Part shown: in pieces, positions 1-11,923 of the stretch
How the letters are laid out: each line of letters opens with the position of its first letter
Position numbering within the stretch: position 1 is the first letter of the stretch
Source of the DNA: Apiotrichum sp. Y4204
Taxonomy: Eukaryota > Basidiomycota > Tremellomycetes > Trichosporonales > Trichosporonaceae
Assembly: GCA_025531455.1 (NCBI GenBank)
Contig: JAMYHL010000059.1
Span: 372,001 to 436,000 of the forward strand
Direction: 5' to 3'
Length of the DNA: 64,000 bases
Notes under the pieces: generated by a model
Database searches by the model: none
What the model was told of the DNA's origin: nothing
What the model saw: the letters and a program-made list of their open reading frames with translations, nothing else
Translations under genes and position numbers: made by a program

Positions 1-359
1 GACGGGCCATGGTGGTTGTTGGAGAGAGAGGAGGGGAAAGTTGAGATCGAGATGGTTTGTCCCAGTGGAGTGGAGTGCGAGGGGGTGGCTGACGGCTGCC
101 ATGCAGCCTGGAGACGGGAACAAGCGACGTGGCACAGACAGAAGCGCCTCCGCCGTCATGAGGAGGGGGGACGGAATCAAAATATCGTTGATCTTCACCA
201 TCCAGTCAGCTGGCAGAACGCGCGACGCGTCCATTCCTTCCCCTGTCAACATGAGCTCGCAAGCTGTGATGTTTGCCACAGCCTGTACTTTCTTGACTTT
301 GCATTCATCCTCTCCTCCATCCATCCAGCGTCTCATTCCACATCACACAAACCCCCACA
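1..359. other. Upstream region of the DNAJC9-like gene
   Basis: No gene is seen here. Open frames running through this stretch continue into the J-protein gene in the wrong frame and are shadows. The last 60 bases before the start codon are pyrimidine-rich with CCATCC runs, typical of a fungal 5' leader. One ACGCGT box lies at 225-230. Confidence 0.6.
225..230. promoter_or_regulatory. Single MluI-type (MCB) box, 130 bp upstream of the DNAJC9-like gene
   Basis: The sequence ACGCGT is the core bound by MBF-type G1/S regulators in fungi. Human DNAJC9 is a histone H3-H4 co-chaperone linked to replication, so S-phase control would make sense. One copy of a 6-base word is expected by chance several times in a window this long, so this is only suggestive. 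Confidence 0.3.
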
Positions 360-1496
360 ATGTCCGACCAAGCCGACCCCATTCTCATGTTCTTCACCGA
401 GGCCGAGGCCGAGAGGCCTGACACGCTGTACACGGCCCTCGGCGTCGGGCGCGAGGCGAAGATAGGCGCCATCCGCATGGCGTACCGCCGCGCGGCGCTG
501 CGCTGCCATCCCGACAAGCATGCGGGCAAGCCTGCAGAGGTGGTGGCGAAACTCAGCACCGAGTTCCAGAAGGTCGGGTTCGCGTGGGCCGTGCTCAGTG
601 ATGAGAAGCGCCGCAAACGGTGGGTACAGAGGGAAGGTGGGGTGGATTGGTCTTGCTGACGCTCCGCTAGGTACGACACCACGGGCCGCACGGACGAGCT
701 CAAGTTTGCGCACGCGGAGGAGGCGGGCTGGGAGGCGTACTTTGAAGAGCTGTTCGAGCGCGTCGACCGCAAGATGCTCGACGATGACAAGAAGCAGTAC
801 CAAGGTGAGTTCGCAAAATTACCGCACTAACTCTCAGGCTCGGAAGCGGAGCTCGCGGACCTGCGGGAGGCGTACACATCAGCAAAGGGGTCGTTTGAAA
901 AGATTGTCGCGCGCATCCCACACAGCACGCACAAGGACGAGCCGCGCCTGATTGCCGCTATCGAGGGCGAGATCGCCGCCGGTAACCTGAAGCGCACGAA
1001 GGCGTGGACCGCGTCATCTGGCGACAGCGCGGCATCGAATGACCGCAAGCGCAAGGCCGCGGCGGAAGCCGAGGCGGCGGAGGAGGCGGCGCGCGAGCTC
1101 GGCGTGTGGGATGAGTTCTACGGGAGTGGCAAGAAGGGCCGCCGCGCTGGCGATAAGGGCAAAGGCAAGGAGAACGAGGCCGAGGGGGAAGATGCGCTCG
1201 CTGCGCTCATTGTCCGGCGCCAGAGCAAGACGAGTGCGCTTGACGCGATTGCGAACAAGTACGCTGGGAAGGAGAAGGGCAAGGGCAAGAAGAAGGAGGC
1301 GAAGCATGAGGATCTCGACGACGACGCGTTCGTAGCCCTCCAGGCCAAGATGTTTGGCGGCAAAGGCAAGGAGCAGAAGAAGGGAAAGCACGAAGATCTC
1401 GACGACCTCGACGACGACGCGTTTGCGGCGCTCCAGGCTAAGATGTTTGGCGACAAGGGCAAGGGCGGGGAGAAGAAGAAGCGCAAGACCAAGTAG
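360..1496 (+). CDS. DNAJC9-like J-domain co-chaperone
   Basis: Three exons, 360-619, 671-804 and 838-1496, join in frame to give 350 aa. The introns are 51 and 33 nt. A J domain lies near the N-terminus (about residues 20-90) with the HPD motif at residues 50-52, the loop that stimulates Hsp70 ATPase. The rest is charged and Lys/Glu-rich, with DNAJC9-like features: a helical middle and a C-terminal Leu/Ala-x-Lys-Tyr type motif (ALDAIANKY). Known DNAJC9 proteins bind histones H3-H4 and recruit Hsp70; the role here is by homology. The last 64 residues hold an unusual two-fold repeat of HEDLDDDAFxALQAKMFG in a Lys/Gly-rich background. The gene converges on the M24 gene with 214 bp between stop codons. 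Other nuclear type III J-proteins are possible, but the layout fits DNAJC9 best. Confidence 0.85.
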
Positions 1497-1710
1497 ATAG
1501 CGCAGCACACGCTGTGCTAGTCGCCCGTACATTCGAGACCTGTTGTATACTCTGTAGTAGCCATGCATGATTCTGTTAATTCAAGATGGGGCCTCGGCGC
1601 CATCAGAGCCCTTCGGACCAGATGAGCAGACGGGGTCCACTAACCATCAGACTTGGAACCTAACCCAACAAACTGCATTCTATCCCTTGTAACACTATGT
1701 AGGTATCCTC

Positions 1711-3538
1711 CTAAACATCGCCCCACTTCTCAACAGGACCCGTAAGCCAATCGAGCGCGAGCCTTCCACCACGCTCAACAACAACGACGGTATCCTCGAT
1801 CCGCACGCCGAGCCCGCGGATCCGCTCTTCGCCCACCTTGCTGTCGGACGGCACATACACCCCAGGTTCGAGGGTAAACACCTGTCCGGGGCGAACCTGC
1901 CTTTCCCCAAGCGGTCCCTGCACGATATACGGGCCCTCGTGCCCCTCGAGTCCGGTGCCGTGCCCGAGGCGGTGCGTGAACACCGTATAGTCCACCCCGC
2001 GGGCGGGGGGCACGCCGAGCGCTGCCATCCCCTTCTTGACGGTTTCACGCGCGCGGTCGTCGAGCCACGAAAACAGCGCTTCCTCCCCCGGCTCAATCAG
2101 GCGCAGGAGGTTGGCGGGCGCGCGCTGCGCCGCGCGCACAATCTCCCACACCCACCGGTGCGCGTCGGAAATGTCCGAGTCGGGAAGGAAGAATGTCTGA
2201 TGTCAGAATGCGAACACCACACGGTTTCCTCATCTAAGCGCCGAAACCCACCCTCGTAATGTCCGCCATGTATCCGCCCCACCTGCCGCCGGCGTCGATG
2301 AGCACGAATTCGTCCTTGGCGAGCACGCGGTCTGTCCCGCCTCCGTGGGGGAGCGCAGCGTTGGGGCCAAAGAGGACGAGCGCAGAGTAATCGTTCAGTC
2401 CCGCCGACTTCATCTCCTGATACAGAATCTCGCGGACGGGGCTCTCGTGCATACCGATCGTCATGCGCAGGCGAGTGCGGCGGATAGCCAGGAGGGTCGC
2501 CTCGTTCGCGCAGCGCAGGAGCCCGATCTCGCGCTCGTTCTTGATCTCGCGGATGGCCGCCACGTCTTCCACGATCGCGCCATGGACGCGGGACGCGTGG
2601 TGCGCGAGGCCGTCGGCGATGGCCGTCCGCACCCCGCCGTCCAGCACGAGCGGTGCGCCAAGCGCCGACGCGAGTATCTTGTATGGATCCCCGCTCTCCG
2701 CCCACGGCAGCCACGTGACGCGGTTCTTGATCTCGTCCGGGAGGGGAATGAGTCGCGCGCGGCGCTCCTCGAACGCAGGCGTGAGAATGAACACCTTTTC
2801 GCCACGCACGGCAAGCAGTAGGGGCCGCTCGGATGGCTTCCACGCGGATTTACCAAACGCGCCGAGAAAGTACTCTGCGCTCGGGCCCGGCTCGGTGACC
2901 CACGCGGCGTCGCCGAGCGCCGCGGAAAGCTTCGCCAGGCGGGCGGGGTATGTTCCCTCTGGGACGGGGAGGAGATCCATGCAGCGGTGCCACCACTCGA
3001 TCGGGAGCTGAGGCATGTCTCCCGGATGTGTGCGGGCGACATCGAGGTCGTACGAGAGCTCGTCGAGGAGCACGAGCTCGTTGGAGATCACGAGCCATGT
3101 GAGCGGGATGGCGACGAGGAGCGCGAGGCAAAGCACAAGGCGGCGCGTCCACGGCCTGCGGGGGGGAGTGTACGTGCCCTTCTCGCAGTCGTGGACGAGT
3201 GAGTCCGAGTCGCGCTGCGCGAGGAGCTGCTTCTCGTCCCATGCCGTGGGAAGAGCGGGGACGGGGATACACGAGGGGCGGGGTCCTTCGGCGGTACGTC
3301 CGAGCCTGGGGGGGCGCTCAGAGAGAAGGCGGCGCTCAGCAGCTGACGGGCGGTCAGCACACATGGACCGCGAGCCGGGCACGAGCGGCGGGCATGGCGC
3401 GAGCTTAGACGAGGGTGGTGATGTATTCCACGCGCGGGGCACCTCGGCATCGGCGCCGGAGAAAATCGCGGCATGCAGGTGCGGCGGGATGCAGAGCGCG
3501 CCGGGGCGGAGGGAGGGCTCGGGGTCGTGTGTCCTCAT
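1711..3538 (-). CDS. Membrane-anchored M24 metallopeptidase (Xaa-Pro aminopeptidase/prolidase family)
   Basis: Two exons, 3538-2252 and 2196-1711, are separated by a 55-nt intron and give 590 aa. The C-terminal half is an M24 'pita-bread' domain with all five metal ligands visible: D415 and D426 (DAGGRWGGYMADIT), H508 (HGTG), E539 (TLEPGVY) and E563 (IEDTVVV). An N-terminal creatinase-like domain precedes it from about residue 180. Residues 134-151 form one strongly hydrophobic segment after a basic stretch (RRPWTRR), which suggests a type II membrane protein with the enzyme outside the cytosol. Family members remove an N-terminal residue next to proline or cleave Xaa-Pro dipeptides. The first 59 residues are Pro/Ser-rich; Met59 (3364) is an alternative start that keeps the membrane segment. 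A 12-bp palindrome with a CACGTG core lies about 100 bp upstream. Confidence 0.85.
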
Positions 3539-3638
3539 GGTGAGTGATTGAGAGAACGATGGTGATGGTGATACCGATGGTGATGGCGATGGCGTGTTGT
3601 TCGCGGGATGGGCTGGAGTCTGGGTGGTGTGACGTCGT

Positions 3639-3650
3639 GGTCACGTGACC
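3639..3650. promoter_or_regulatory. 12-bp CACGTG palindrome upstream of the M24 gene
   Basis: GGTCACGTGACC is a perfect palindrome 101 bp upstream of the M24 start codon. CACGTG is the core site of basic helix-loop-helix factors such as Cbf1. A GACGTC word lies 6 bases away at 3631-3636. The position fits a promoter element of the minus-strand gene. Confidence 0.4.
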
Positions 3651-6600
3651 TGTTTGGTGGCGGTGTTCTCGGGTCGGTGGACAGTAGCGACATCCATATC
3701 GCTCTTGGTTGAAGCGAAGCCCAGAGCCGGCCAGGGGTCGCCGAGGCGAATATGGAGCTCAGCTTGCTCAGTAGTCGATAGCGAATAAACTTGCTCGCCA
3801 GTCGTTAAACAGATCAAAGGCTTTGGCAGGTGAGGATGCGGATGACGGCCACGCCACTCCGCTCGCCGCCACTCTGGATCGGATTTGGATGCTCGGCGCT
3901 TGGGAGCGCCACCAGACAGCGCTGTAGCGCGATACCACCAGCCACAGGAGATAGGTATTTGCCACTGCGAGTCAGAGTAGGGGTCAGAGCTGTTAGCAGA
4001 GATTGCGCGATGGGTCGATGACCCAGATACAACATTCGCCACTGGAAATCTACTGCCACAAGACATTTCGTCGGCACCCTGAGAAATGACCGACCACAGA
4101 GACAGAGGGAAAGCTCACTACGCCGAGGCCCATGACGAGGATGCCGATATCAGCACAGCCACGCCTAGACCAGGTCCAGAACTATTGAAGCCTCATCTAT
4201 GGCTTATTGTTATGCTCCCCAGACTGATGATGGCTCGACTCGCCACAAGCACAATACAAACCGTGTAAAATGCCAAACAATGGTTGCGGACAAACCCAAG
4301 TTTTGATATCCGGGACCTGATCGGCGTCACATGATGCAAGCGCTGCCAAAGGTCTGGAGATCTGGAGAACGCCGCACAGACCCCCTTTTTTGATCTTTGG
4401 ATCTTTTTGGGATCGCCTGGATCCGCTTTACCCCCTGCGGTCCCTGCGGATCAGTCTCGGATTATGAGATTGCGAGTGACCTGGAGCTTGTTGGCTATAA
4501 CATTGCGGGAGACGCAGCTCGACCTGCACCGCATTTTGCTCCAGATACCAAATATGCAACAACGAAAGAACAAACTACCAAGCTTTACCCTCGCGCTCGG
4601 CATGATATCATGTCGAGATGTGATACACGACACGCGATACGCGATCCGATATCGTTCTTGTTGCCTTTTCGAATACTAATCCTCAGGCCCAGCACATCTG
4701 CAGAAATGCACACACAATCCTATTAGAGTGACCGACCCATACCAAACCACAAACACCTCAACGCGTCATTGGTGCTTGTCCGGATATCCCATTCGGCTTG
4801 TGATCCGGGGGTGCGAGGTATTGCGACGCCCAGTCGCCAGTGCGGTGCTAGCGGAGGGAATTCCGAGCCGAGGATGGGATCCCACATGATCTCACGCTGG
4901 CGCGCGCGTTCGCCCGGCGAGCGCGCAAGCGTGAGTTGCATGAGTTGTGGGGATTCCCACGTGCTTCCAGCTCGGTTGAATCCAAACCAACTCGAGGCCC
5001 AACTTCTCGGTCGACTGGTCGATAAGCGATACGCACCGCGCGAACGTCACCTGACGCACTTTTGAGGTCGGCTCGGTGGCACCCCTCACATATGAATGGG
5101 CCAGCAGCAGCCGTCGGTGGACGGGCGCCGGACTGGAACTGGTCCAACTGGAACCCGTCTAAAAAAAGTTGGGTCCCCATTGGCAAGCCGCCGGCTCTCA
5201 TCTTTGCTCGGTCACGGCTGCTGGAATTTCTGGGTGGGTATCGGGGCCAAGCTGCTGGGCAGGAAATGAGGCATCCGATGTCGCAGCCAAGCGCGGCATA
5301 TTCGGCCAAGCGGTTTGTCACGCCACTCGCCTGAGCCTCTCGCTCTTTGCTCTTGGTTCTTCGCTGGGTGCTGCGCCCTGGCAGGGCCAAGCCCGCCTGC
5401 TCCCTGGTGCCCACCGCTACCCCGCATGGCCCCAGATTCGGGATATCTATGCGGCGGATGCACGGATTTGGATGTGCGGGGGGGTAGGCGGGGTAAGCGG
5501 TGATCCGGGCCGGGTGATCGCCGCCCGCCGCTCGCTTGTCGGGTATCGCTGCGATCAATGTGATGCCACTTCCGCGGCCTAGCGCTAGCTACCTGCGGCC
5601 TTCGGCCCTCTGTTGTCGCTGGGCAGCTGGGCAGATTGCCAGTTCGGTCAATTGCCCCGGAGACGTGTGCCCCCATGCCCATGTCCCTGCGGCGACTTGC
5701 GTGGCCGTCGTCAACCGAGCACCGATGTACCGAGCACCGACGTTTTGACATTTCAATTGCACTTGATATGTGTGTAGCTGCTTTGTTACCGAGACCGCAG
5801 CGCAGGGTCCGCGGACCGAGGGCTCGGACCGCGGCGATCATGTCATCTGAGCGGCGCTGGCCGTCGGGATTGCTACAGAACTGAATGGGGAGACGACGGG
5901 ATGGGACAGACATTGGGTTACGCTCTATTCAGCTGATGCACTTTTGTTGGGTATAAGTACTATGACTAGCTGCGGCTGCGAACGGCTGTGGGGAGATCCT
6001 GCGGTTGGTGCCCCGAGGGCCCAAAGGAAATGGTGGCAGGTGATCAGCGCTCTGCAGCGAGCGGATCGGCAATGCGCTAGCGGGAAATGCACCCCTTTGC
6101 GCTCTGCGCCTTGCTCCCAGCGTTGCAGCTGCTCCGGCGCTCCGGGGCCGCAGGCTGCAAAGCGGTCGCTCGCTTGAGGCTCACGCTGATCCGCGGGGGG
6201 CGTACCTGATCATCGCAGAGGAACAGACAATCAGTACTGAGTAGACGTGCCATGCAACAGAATGCAAGCAGCAGTTTATGCAGTTTTACGTTGCTCCGCA
6301 TGCTCCGTTTGCTTTGCTCGCCAGGCTCAAACGCTCGGCCGTTCGGCATCTTGTAACTCTCCTAGAGCTACACAGCCGAAGCCACTGCCCACAGCGCCAC
6401 AGCCTACAAACAACGACACCAATGCCGCTCGCACTGGGTCGGGTAAACCGCGGTTGCATGCAGTATACCCAACCATGCACACCAGACACAAGACACCAGT
6501 CACTGCCACTCTCGCTTGGTGAGGCGGCCGTGGGCCGTGGGCGTAGCATGGCTCGCATGGCTGGGCGCCTTGCCGAGTGGGCGCCCAGCGGCCGGCGGCG

Positions 6601-8101
6601 AGCTGCAATACCGCTGCGCACTGCGCCCCAGTACATCGGGGGTGCAATTGCAATCTGATCGTGCCCAAGCGTCCTCAAGGCCTCAAGGCCTCAAGCCGAG
6701 GGTATCGGGCAAGACGACACATGACCTTTTGACGCTCGCACACCGGCCATGAACAGAACGACCGGCTTATCGCATTCCATTCCAATGCACTCATACATGG
6801 CAGCATAATCACGCATGCCCGAGGAGGCTGCGATTGGTCCAAGGTGGCCAGGTGCTGGGTCAAGTGTCCACTGCTACAGTATGGCTGCAGCACAGGTGTC
6901 TCAGACTGTCGCACGATTGCACTCTTTTCTTTTTCGCGCACCTCCACTGCAGAAAAAAGAAACATGATCCAACTTTTTTTCGGTCGACGAGTCAGTACAG
7001 GCCAGGTAGTTTGGGTAGTAGCCTTGTAGCGCTGTAGCCTGTATGCCTGTTGGCATTCCGCGTGCCGCGTGGGCGGTGACCGGGCAAGCTGGGCAAGGGG
7101 CAACAGGTGCAATAGGCGATGCGATGGTCGGTTGCAATAGTACAGTGTGGAGGTTCTAGTTCTGCCCAGTAGTGTCTCTATTTGTGTGCAAGCTCTAGAG
7201 AGTTCTTCCGCTCGGTGTGTGCTGCATCTGCATCGATTGGAAACCCCCTCTCCCCTCGGGATCCCAGCATTAGAAATCACAATCAACAGCATTAGGAGAG
7301 GAATCTGACATCTGTCATCTTCCATCTTCCGTTGCCGGTCAGTGCCGGCCCCTCGGACCTTTGCCCCGTCCCTCGAGAAAGAGACCCTAGGAGAGAGACC
7401 CTGGAAAGCCTGGCAGAGCAAGCGCGCAGGTATTGCCCCCAATTCCCTCTCGCTGGCTGGCTGTCTGGCCACAGAGTGCGTGTCTCTAGACGGTGCCTTT
7501 CTCGGCTCTCTCCTCCTCCCCCCTCTTCTGGCTGTGGCCCCCGCCCCCCACTATTACCACACACTCTACACTCACTCACTCATCCCCCAGCGACAGCCAC
7601 GACTGCGACTGCCCTGCCCCCTCCCTCCCCTCTCTCTCGACCCACTCTTTTTTTGTTGCAACAGAGAGAGAGTCATCCCAGGTAGTAATCCCAACTTTTA
7701 TTGTTCAGCCTACTACTCTACACGGAGAGAGAGAGAGAGACAACCAGACACGACCACCAACCACTCTTACCGGATTCCTTTGCGACATTTGTTCCATCTG
7801 TCGCTTTCAACATCTCTCTCTTCGCGACCACAAACCACAGACCACTTTTACCAACCTCCACACCAACCACCACCGACCACATCGCTTCCCCAGCGAGGTG
7901 AGCATTACCCATCATCATCACCACCACCACCACCACCACCAACACCACCACCGAGACGACCTCCCCCCTCCCATCCCCAGCACCCCTGCTCGGCTTCAGC
8001 CGCGACATTGCCGCACACCCCATCCGACCCTACTCTCTGCTCCCTACTCACACCCTGCAGTGCCGCCCTCGCGCTCGCCGTCCAACCCCATCGCATCGAC
8101 C
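3651..8101. other. Long intergenic region with the leader of the zinc-finger gene
   Basis: No convincing gene was found between the M24 gene and the zinc-finger gene. Open frames of up to about 230 codons exist but have no recognisable motif, no splice-supported continuation and low-complexity or erratic composition. The last 700 bases (about 7400-8101) are strongly pyrimidine-rich with CT runs, a GA run near 7727-7741 and a CAT/CAC tract near 7910-7950. They look like a long transcribed 5' leader. Confidence 0.5.
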
Positions 8102-10393
8102 ATGGCCCCCGTGGCCACCGCCTTTTCCCAATGGCGTTCTCCCCCGCCAGTATCCACCAGGTCTCTTGATGTAAGTCCATCTCCGCAAGTCCGCGTCTCC
8201 CGTTCCCGCGTGTCGCAGCTCCGCACTCTACTGCCGCCGCGACCCACTTCCGGCCCCATGGCTCATACCTACCCACTTTTTTTCAGCCGCGGGCCAAAAA
8301 AGAAAAAAGTCGGCCGGTGGTGCCAGCTGGAACCCGGGCACACAGGCCGCGACACCCAAGAATGCAGTCTCACTCCGACTTCTGGAATGCATGCAACGAG
8401 CTTCGATGCTGACACTCGTCTTTTGTCGCCTCGCTATCTCCGCGTCCATGCATATTTATCACACCGACCTTAAAATCTCGCCGCCTCTCGCTGGGCCTAC
8501 GCCTCCGCCGCCGCCTTTCGTGTCTACGACGCGTCAAACTAAACCCAACTGCCTCTCCCCACCGGAATTCTATTTTCCTGCTCCCAGCCCATCGACCTAC
8601 CCGGCAGCTCGAGTCCTGCGGCCACCAAGGCTGACCTCTTGCATCCCAGCTTTCTGCCACCATGCGAGCACGCCAAGGATGGGGGCGAGATGCATGCACA
8701 CGCGTTTGGTGAGTCGACCTGAAATTCCTGGGGTTCGGGTCGCAGAAGTGCTTCTCTCGCGCAGAGCCGAAGCTGCGAAGAAGCTGCGAAGCGAGAAGCG
8801 TGATGGACCCTCACTGTCTCTCTCGCCATGCTCGACCCTCCCATTGTCCCTCTACAGAAAAAAAAAACCAGTGCTGATCGCGGTGCCCAGATCTCCTCTC
8901 CCTTTCTGCTTCTCCCGCTTCCAAATCAGCCGCTCTCGAGCCATCATCAGTCCCCGCTGCCTCGATTCTCTCCAACACCCGCCCCGCGAATGGCGCCCCC
9001 GCGACAGCACCAAACGGCCCTCCCAAGGCTCGCCGCATGAGCTCATCCACAACCGGCGTGCTTGGTCGTGGCAAGCTCGGTCTCACTGGTGATGCAGGCC
9101 TCGTCTCGCAGGTGTGAGTACATGCGTCAACATGCCTCTGTGGCTTGCCCTAACTCCCGCAGTCGCCCTAGCCTCTCGCACGCAAATTCCTCAGCTTCGC
9201 CCATCCCGACCAACCGGAGGCTGTCCAGCGCCGCGCCGGGCTCTTCCCCGCAGCTGTTTGATTTTGCAAAGACGGACAGGCGGCCCTCGGCCCCTAACGC
9301 TCGGCCCAAGGCCGTGGCCGGATCGCTTCCTGCAAGAGGAATTGCAGGTGCTGCCCCGCGTGTGCAGCCCGCTCCCGCTGTGGCGGATGACATGGAGCTG
9401 GACATGGAGTTTGATGGCGATGACGACGATGATCGCTCTGGTGGCCGCAGCGGGAGTGCCGAGCTCGAGATGGACATGGACGATGATGGAGAAATCAAGG
9501 GCGAGCAGCCAGACTGGGAGAAGCTCGCGCTCGGCACCGGATCAGGCGGTATCAAGGGCCGGAGGAAGGGCATGGTGTTCAAGTGTGAGAGCTGCTCGAA
9601 GGAATACCGCCACCCGTCATGTCTCATCAAGCATCGCTGGGAGCACAGCCCTCACTGGCGTGAGCCGACGCAGATTTCCATGAGCAAGCATCAGCAGGTG
9701 CAGCTTCTGGAAGCTGCCGCGATTCTCGCCCACATGGATCCCACCAATGCCCAGGGACGCTCCCTGCCGACAGACAAGTCGCTCTGGCCCGCGATCCTCT
9801 CGTCGCCTGGCTCCGCGCGATCAAACACTCGCGAGCTTCCAGCCCTACGCTCCCCTCAGAGCACCGCGCCGCCTCTCACTCCCTCGTCGCTCCGCGAGAG
9901 CGTCATCTTTGGCAAGGACCGCAAGTCGAGCCCCGGCTCCGACTCTACTTCTGACGCCTCGTACGGTGCGTCGCCCCGCCCCAACGGACAGGCACGCCCC
10001 ATGGGCATTGCCGACCCAGGACGCCGCACATCGGCCTCATCTGTGCCTGGTCCGGTCACCCCACACTCTATCGGATCGCTGCCGGACATGAATGGACTCC
10101 ACTTCCACACCGGATCGACGCCGACAGCAGGCACGAGCCCCCTCCCGAACCGCGGTGTGCCGCTGAGCCTCACGGCGCGTGCATCTATGATCGGCGGCGG
10201 CATGTTTGGCGCGCGCTCGAGCAGCCTCGTCAAGATGCCAGACTCGTCTGTGCGCGGCGGCGCGAACGACGACGACGACGACGAGCTCGAGTTTGGTCTT
10301 TCTGGTCGTCACCGTGGAAAGAGCTCATCCGAGGAGGCCGAGGACCGTCGCCGCGAGGACGAGGGCTTTGAGATTGGCGTGATGGAGCTGTAG
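8102..10393 (+). CDS. C2H2 zinc-finger protein, putative regulator
   Basis: The large 3' exon (9163-10393) is certain. An intron at 9114-9162 joins it to an exon ending at 9113 through a split Val codon. The only simple in-frame model starting at the well-placed ATG 8102 uses exon 1 8102-8170, a 770-nt intron ending in GAG, and exon 2 8941-9113, giving 490 aa. The CAG at 8888-8890 would break the frame, and an internal start at 9037 is the fallback. A single C2H2 finger (Cx2Cx12Hx3H) lies at about residues 222-242 in FKCESCSKEYRHP...HRWEHS. It is preceded by an acidic Asp/Met-rich segment and followed by about 250 Ser/Pro-rich residues and a terminal acidic tract. A nuclear DNA- or RNA-binding role is likely; the target is unknown. 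Confidence 0.75.
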
Positions 10394-11817
10394 TCTAGCC
10401 CCCCAAGCTAGCTAGCATCCTTCCAACGTCTCTCGTTCTCGGGTCCCTGTCATACATGTGCGCACACGCACCCCATATCTTTTGTCTGGCTCTCGTTCAA
10501 CACCAAGCAGGTTGTATCATCAGGCCGGCCAGCGGCGTCCGCGTTGCCGGCGGCGGTAAGAAGCAAGCACGGAACCCATAGGAACTTCAATGCATATTGT
10601 TAGAGAAGCGAAGCCGACTAAGCAGTCTACAGGAGTCTACTAAAGCCAACAGCGAGATCTCGCCAACAGCACTGCCGCCAGTAGCCGCCAAGCACCAGCG
10701 GACACATGGTGCTCCCGACCCGGATTGACCAGCATGCCCAGAATCCTAGGATCAATTCAGCCCGTTGTCCGTTCATTCTTCCCTCTTGGCCCATTGACCA
10801 TCCATTCATGTTTTTCTCCTTCAACACTAGCCTCGGCGCTCGGATGTGTCTTAGTGCATGTCTCGCCGGTCTCACCGTACGTCCGTGAATTGGGCGGTAC
10901 CACGTGCAGCGGAGACGGCGTCTGGACACACCCTCGCGGCCAAACATCTTGCATCCTCCTATCGGGGAGAGCAGGCCAGAAGCTAGAAGCTAGAAGCTCC
11001 CCCGATCCTAGAAGGGACCCCGCTTCGCCTCGCGGAGCGGGGCCCGGACGGGACCTGCAGGAGCGCAGGAGTGCAGGACGGAACACCGGAAACACCTGAG
11101 ATGCGCCCTTGCCGCCGCCACGCCCTGCGTGGCGCGCGGGCGGTGGCGTTCGGCGATGGGACCTACAGGGATGCTGGCATGTTTGTGGGCGCGACACTCA
11201 CGCCGGGGACACGCGAGACGACACCCGAGGCAGCGACACCGCGAAGAGCTGGCGATTCTGTTGGGTGGGAATCCTTGGGTACGTGTGGTGGCATGGTGGT
11301 ATGGTGGCATGTGGCCGTGGTATGTGGTTGCTGTAAATGATGTTTATGGCTGTGGGAATGGTGTTTGTCTGCGGATCTGCTCATCGTCACATGTGATCCG
11401 CTGATCCGCCTCTTTGCTCTTTGGATTCCGGGGACATGACGCGTCGGCGTCGAGGCTGGTCGCTGCTCGGCCGGCGGTGTCGTGTGCTGCGAGGTATGTC
11501 GCAGGATCGCATATCACGAATCGAACAGTCAGCTGCAGCTAGCTAGCCAGGCCACGTCCAGAGTTCAAGATGATCAGTGGATAAAGATCCGGAGGTCCGG
11601 AGATACGCGCAGATGACGGATGTTTGGTGCGGCTCGGCCTCACCTGATCCTCTTTCGCGTTGTACAAAGCGTTCATTCTCGGTCGAACTGGCTCTGAGCT
11701 TGCGCTCGATGTCGCTCACTTTTCTGCGGTGGTGGCTACAGGCCATTAGCGGTCGCGCGGTCGCGCGGTCGCAATCGCCTGCTAAAAAGGATACAAAAAA
11801 TAAATCATGCTGGGTGC
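10394..11817. other. Intergenic region between zinc-finger gene and tRNA-Tyr
   Basis: The 3' flank of the zinc-finger gene is followed by non-coding sequence. Small open frames here overlap in several frames and show no family motif. Nothing else is supported. Confidence 0.5.
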
Positions 11818-11822
11818 AAAAA
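11818..11822 (-). terminator. Pol III terminator of tRNA-Tyr
   Basis: On the minus strand a run of five T starts two bases after the end of the mature tRNA. This is the usual RNA polymerase III stop signal. Confidence 0.8.
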
Positions 11823-11824
11823 TT

Positions 11825-11923
11825 TCTCCCAACCCTGATTCGAACAGGGGACCGACGGATATGAGTTCGAACTCGAAAGGTAACAGTTACAGTCCGGCGC
11901 TCTACCAACTGAGCTATTGAGAG
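11825..11923 (-). tRNA. tRNA-Tyr(GUA): tRNA-Tyr (GUA anticodon) with a 26-nt intron
   Basis: The minus strand folds into a full cloverleaf: acceptor CTCTCAA/TTGGGAG, D arm GCTC...GAGC, anticodon stem CCGGA, T arm CCCTG-TTCGAAT-CAGGG, and discriminator A. The anticodon loop reads CTGTAA then A, giving GTA. A 26-nt intron follows one base after the anticodon, the standard site for eukaryotic tRNA introns. It contains GTTAC, which can pair with GTAAC at the anticodon. The C1-G72 pair is the known eukaryotic TyrRS identity element and supports the call. Mature length is 73 nt. The outermost anticodon-stem pair is a C-T mismatch. Confidence 0.95.

Noticed and set aside
5212..5913. 233-codon and 236-codon minus-strand frames between the M24 and zinc-finger genes
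   Set aside because: Two overlapping frames in different registers with Arg/Pro-rich composition and no motif.
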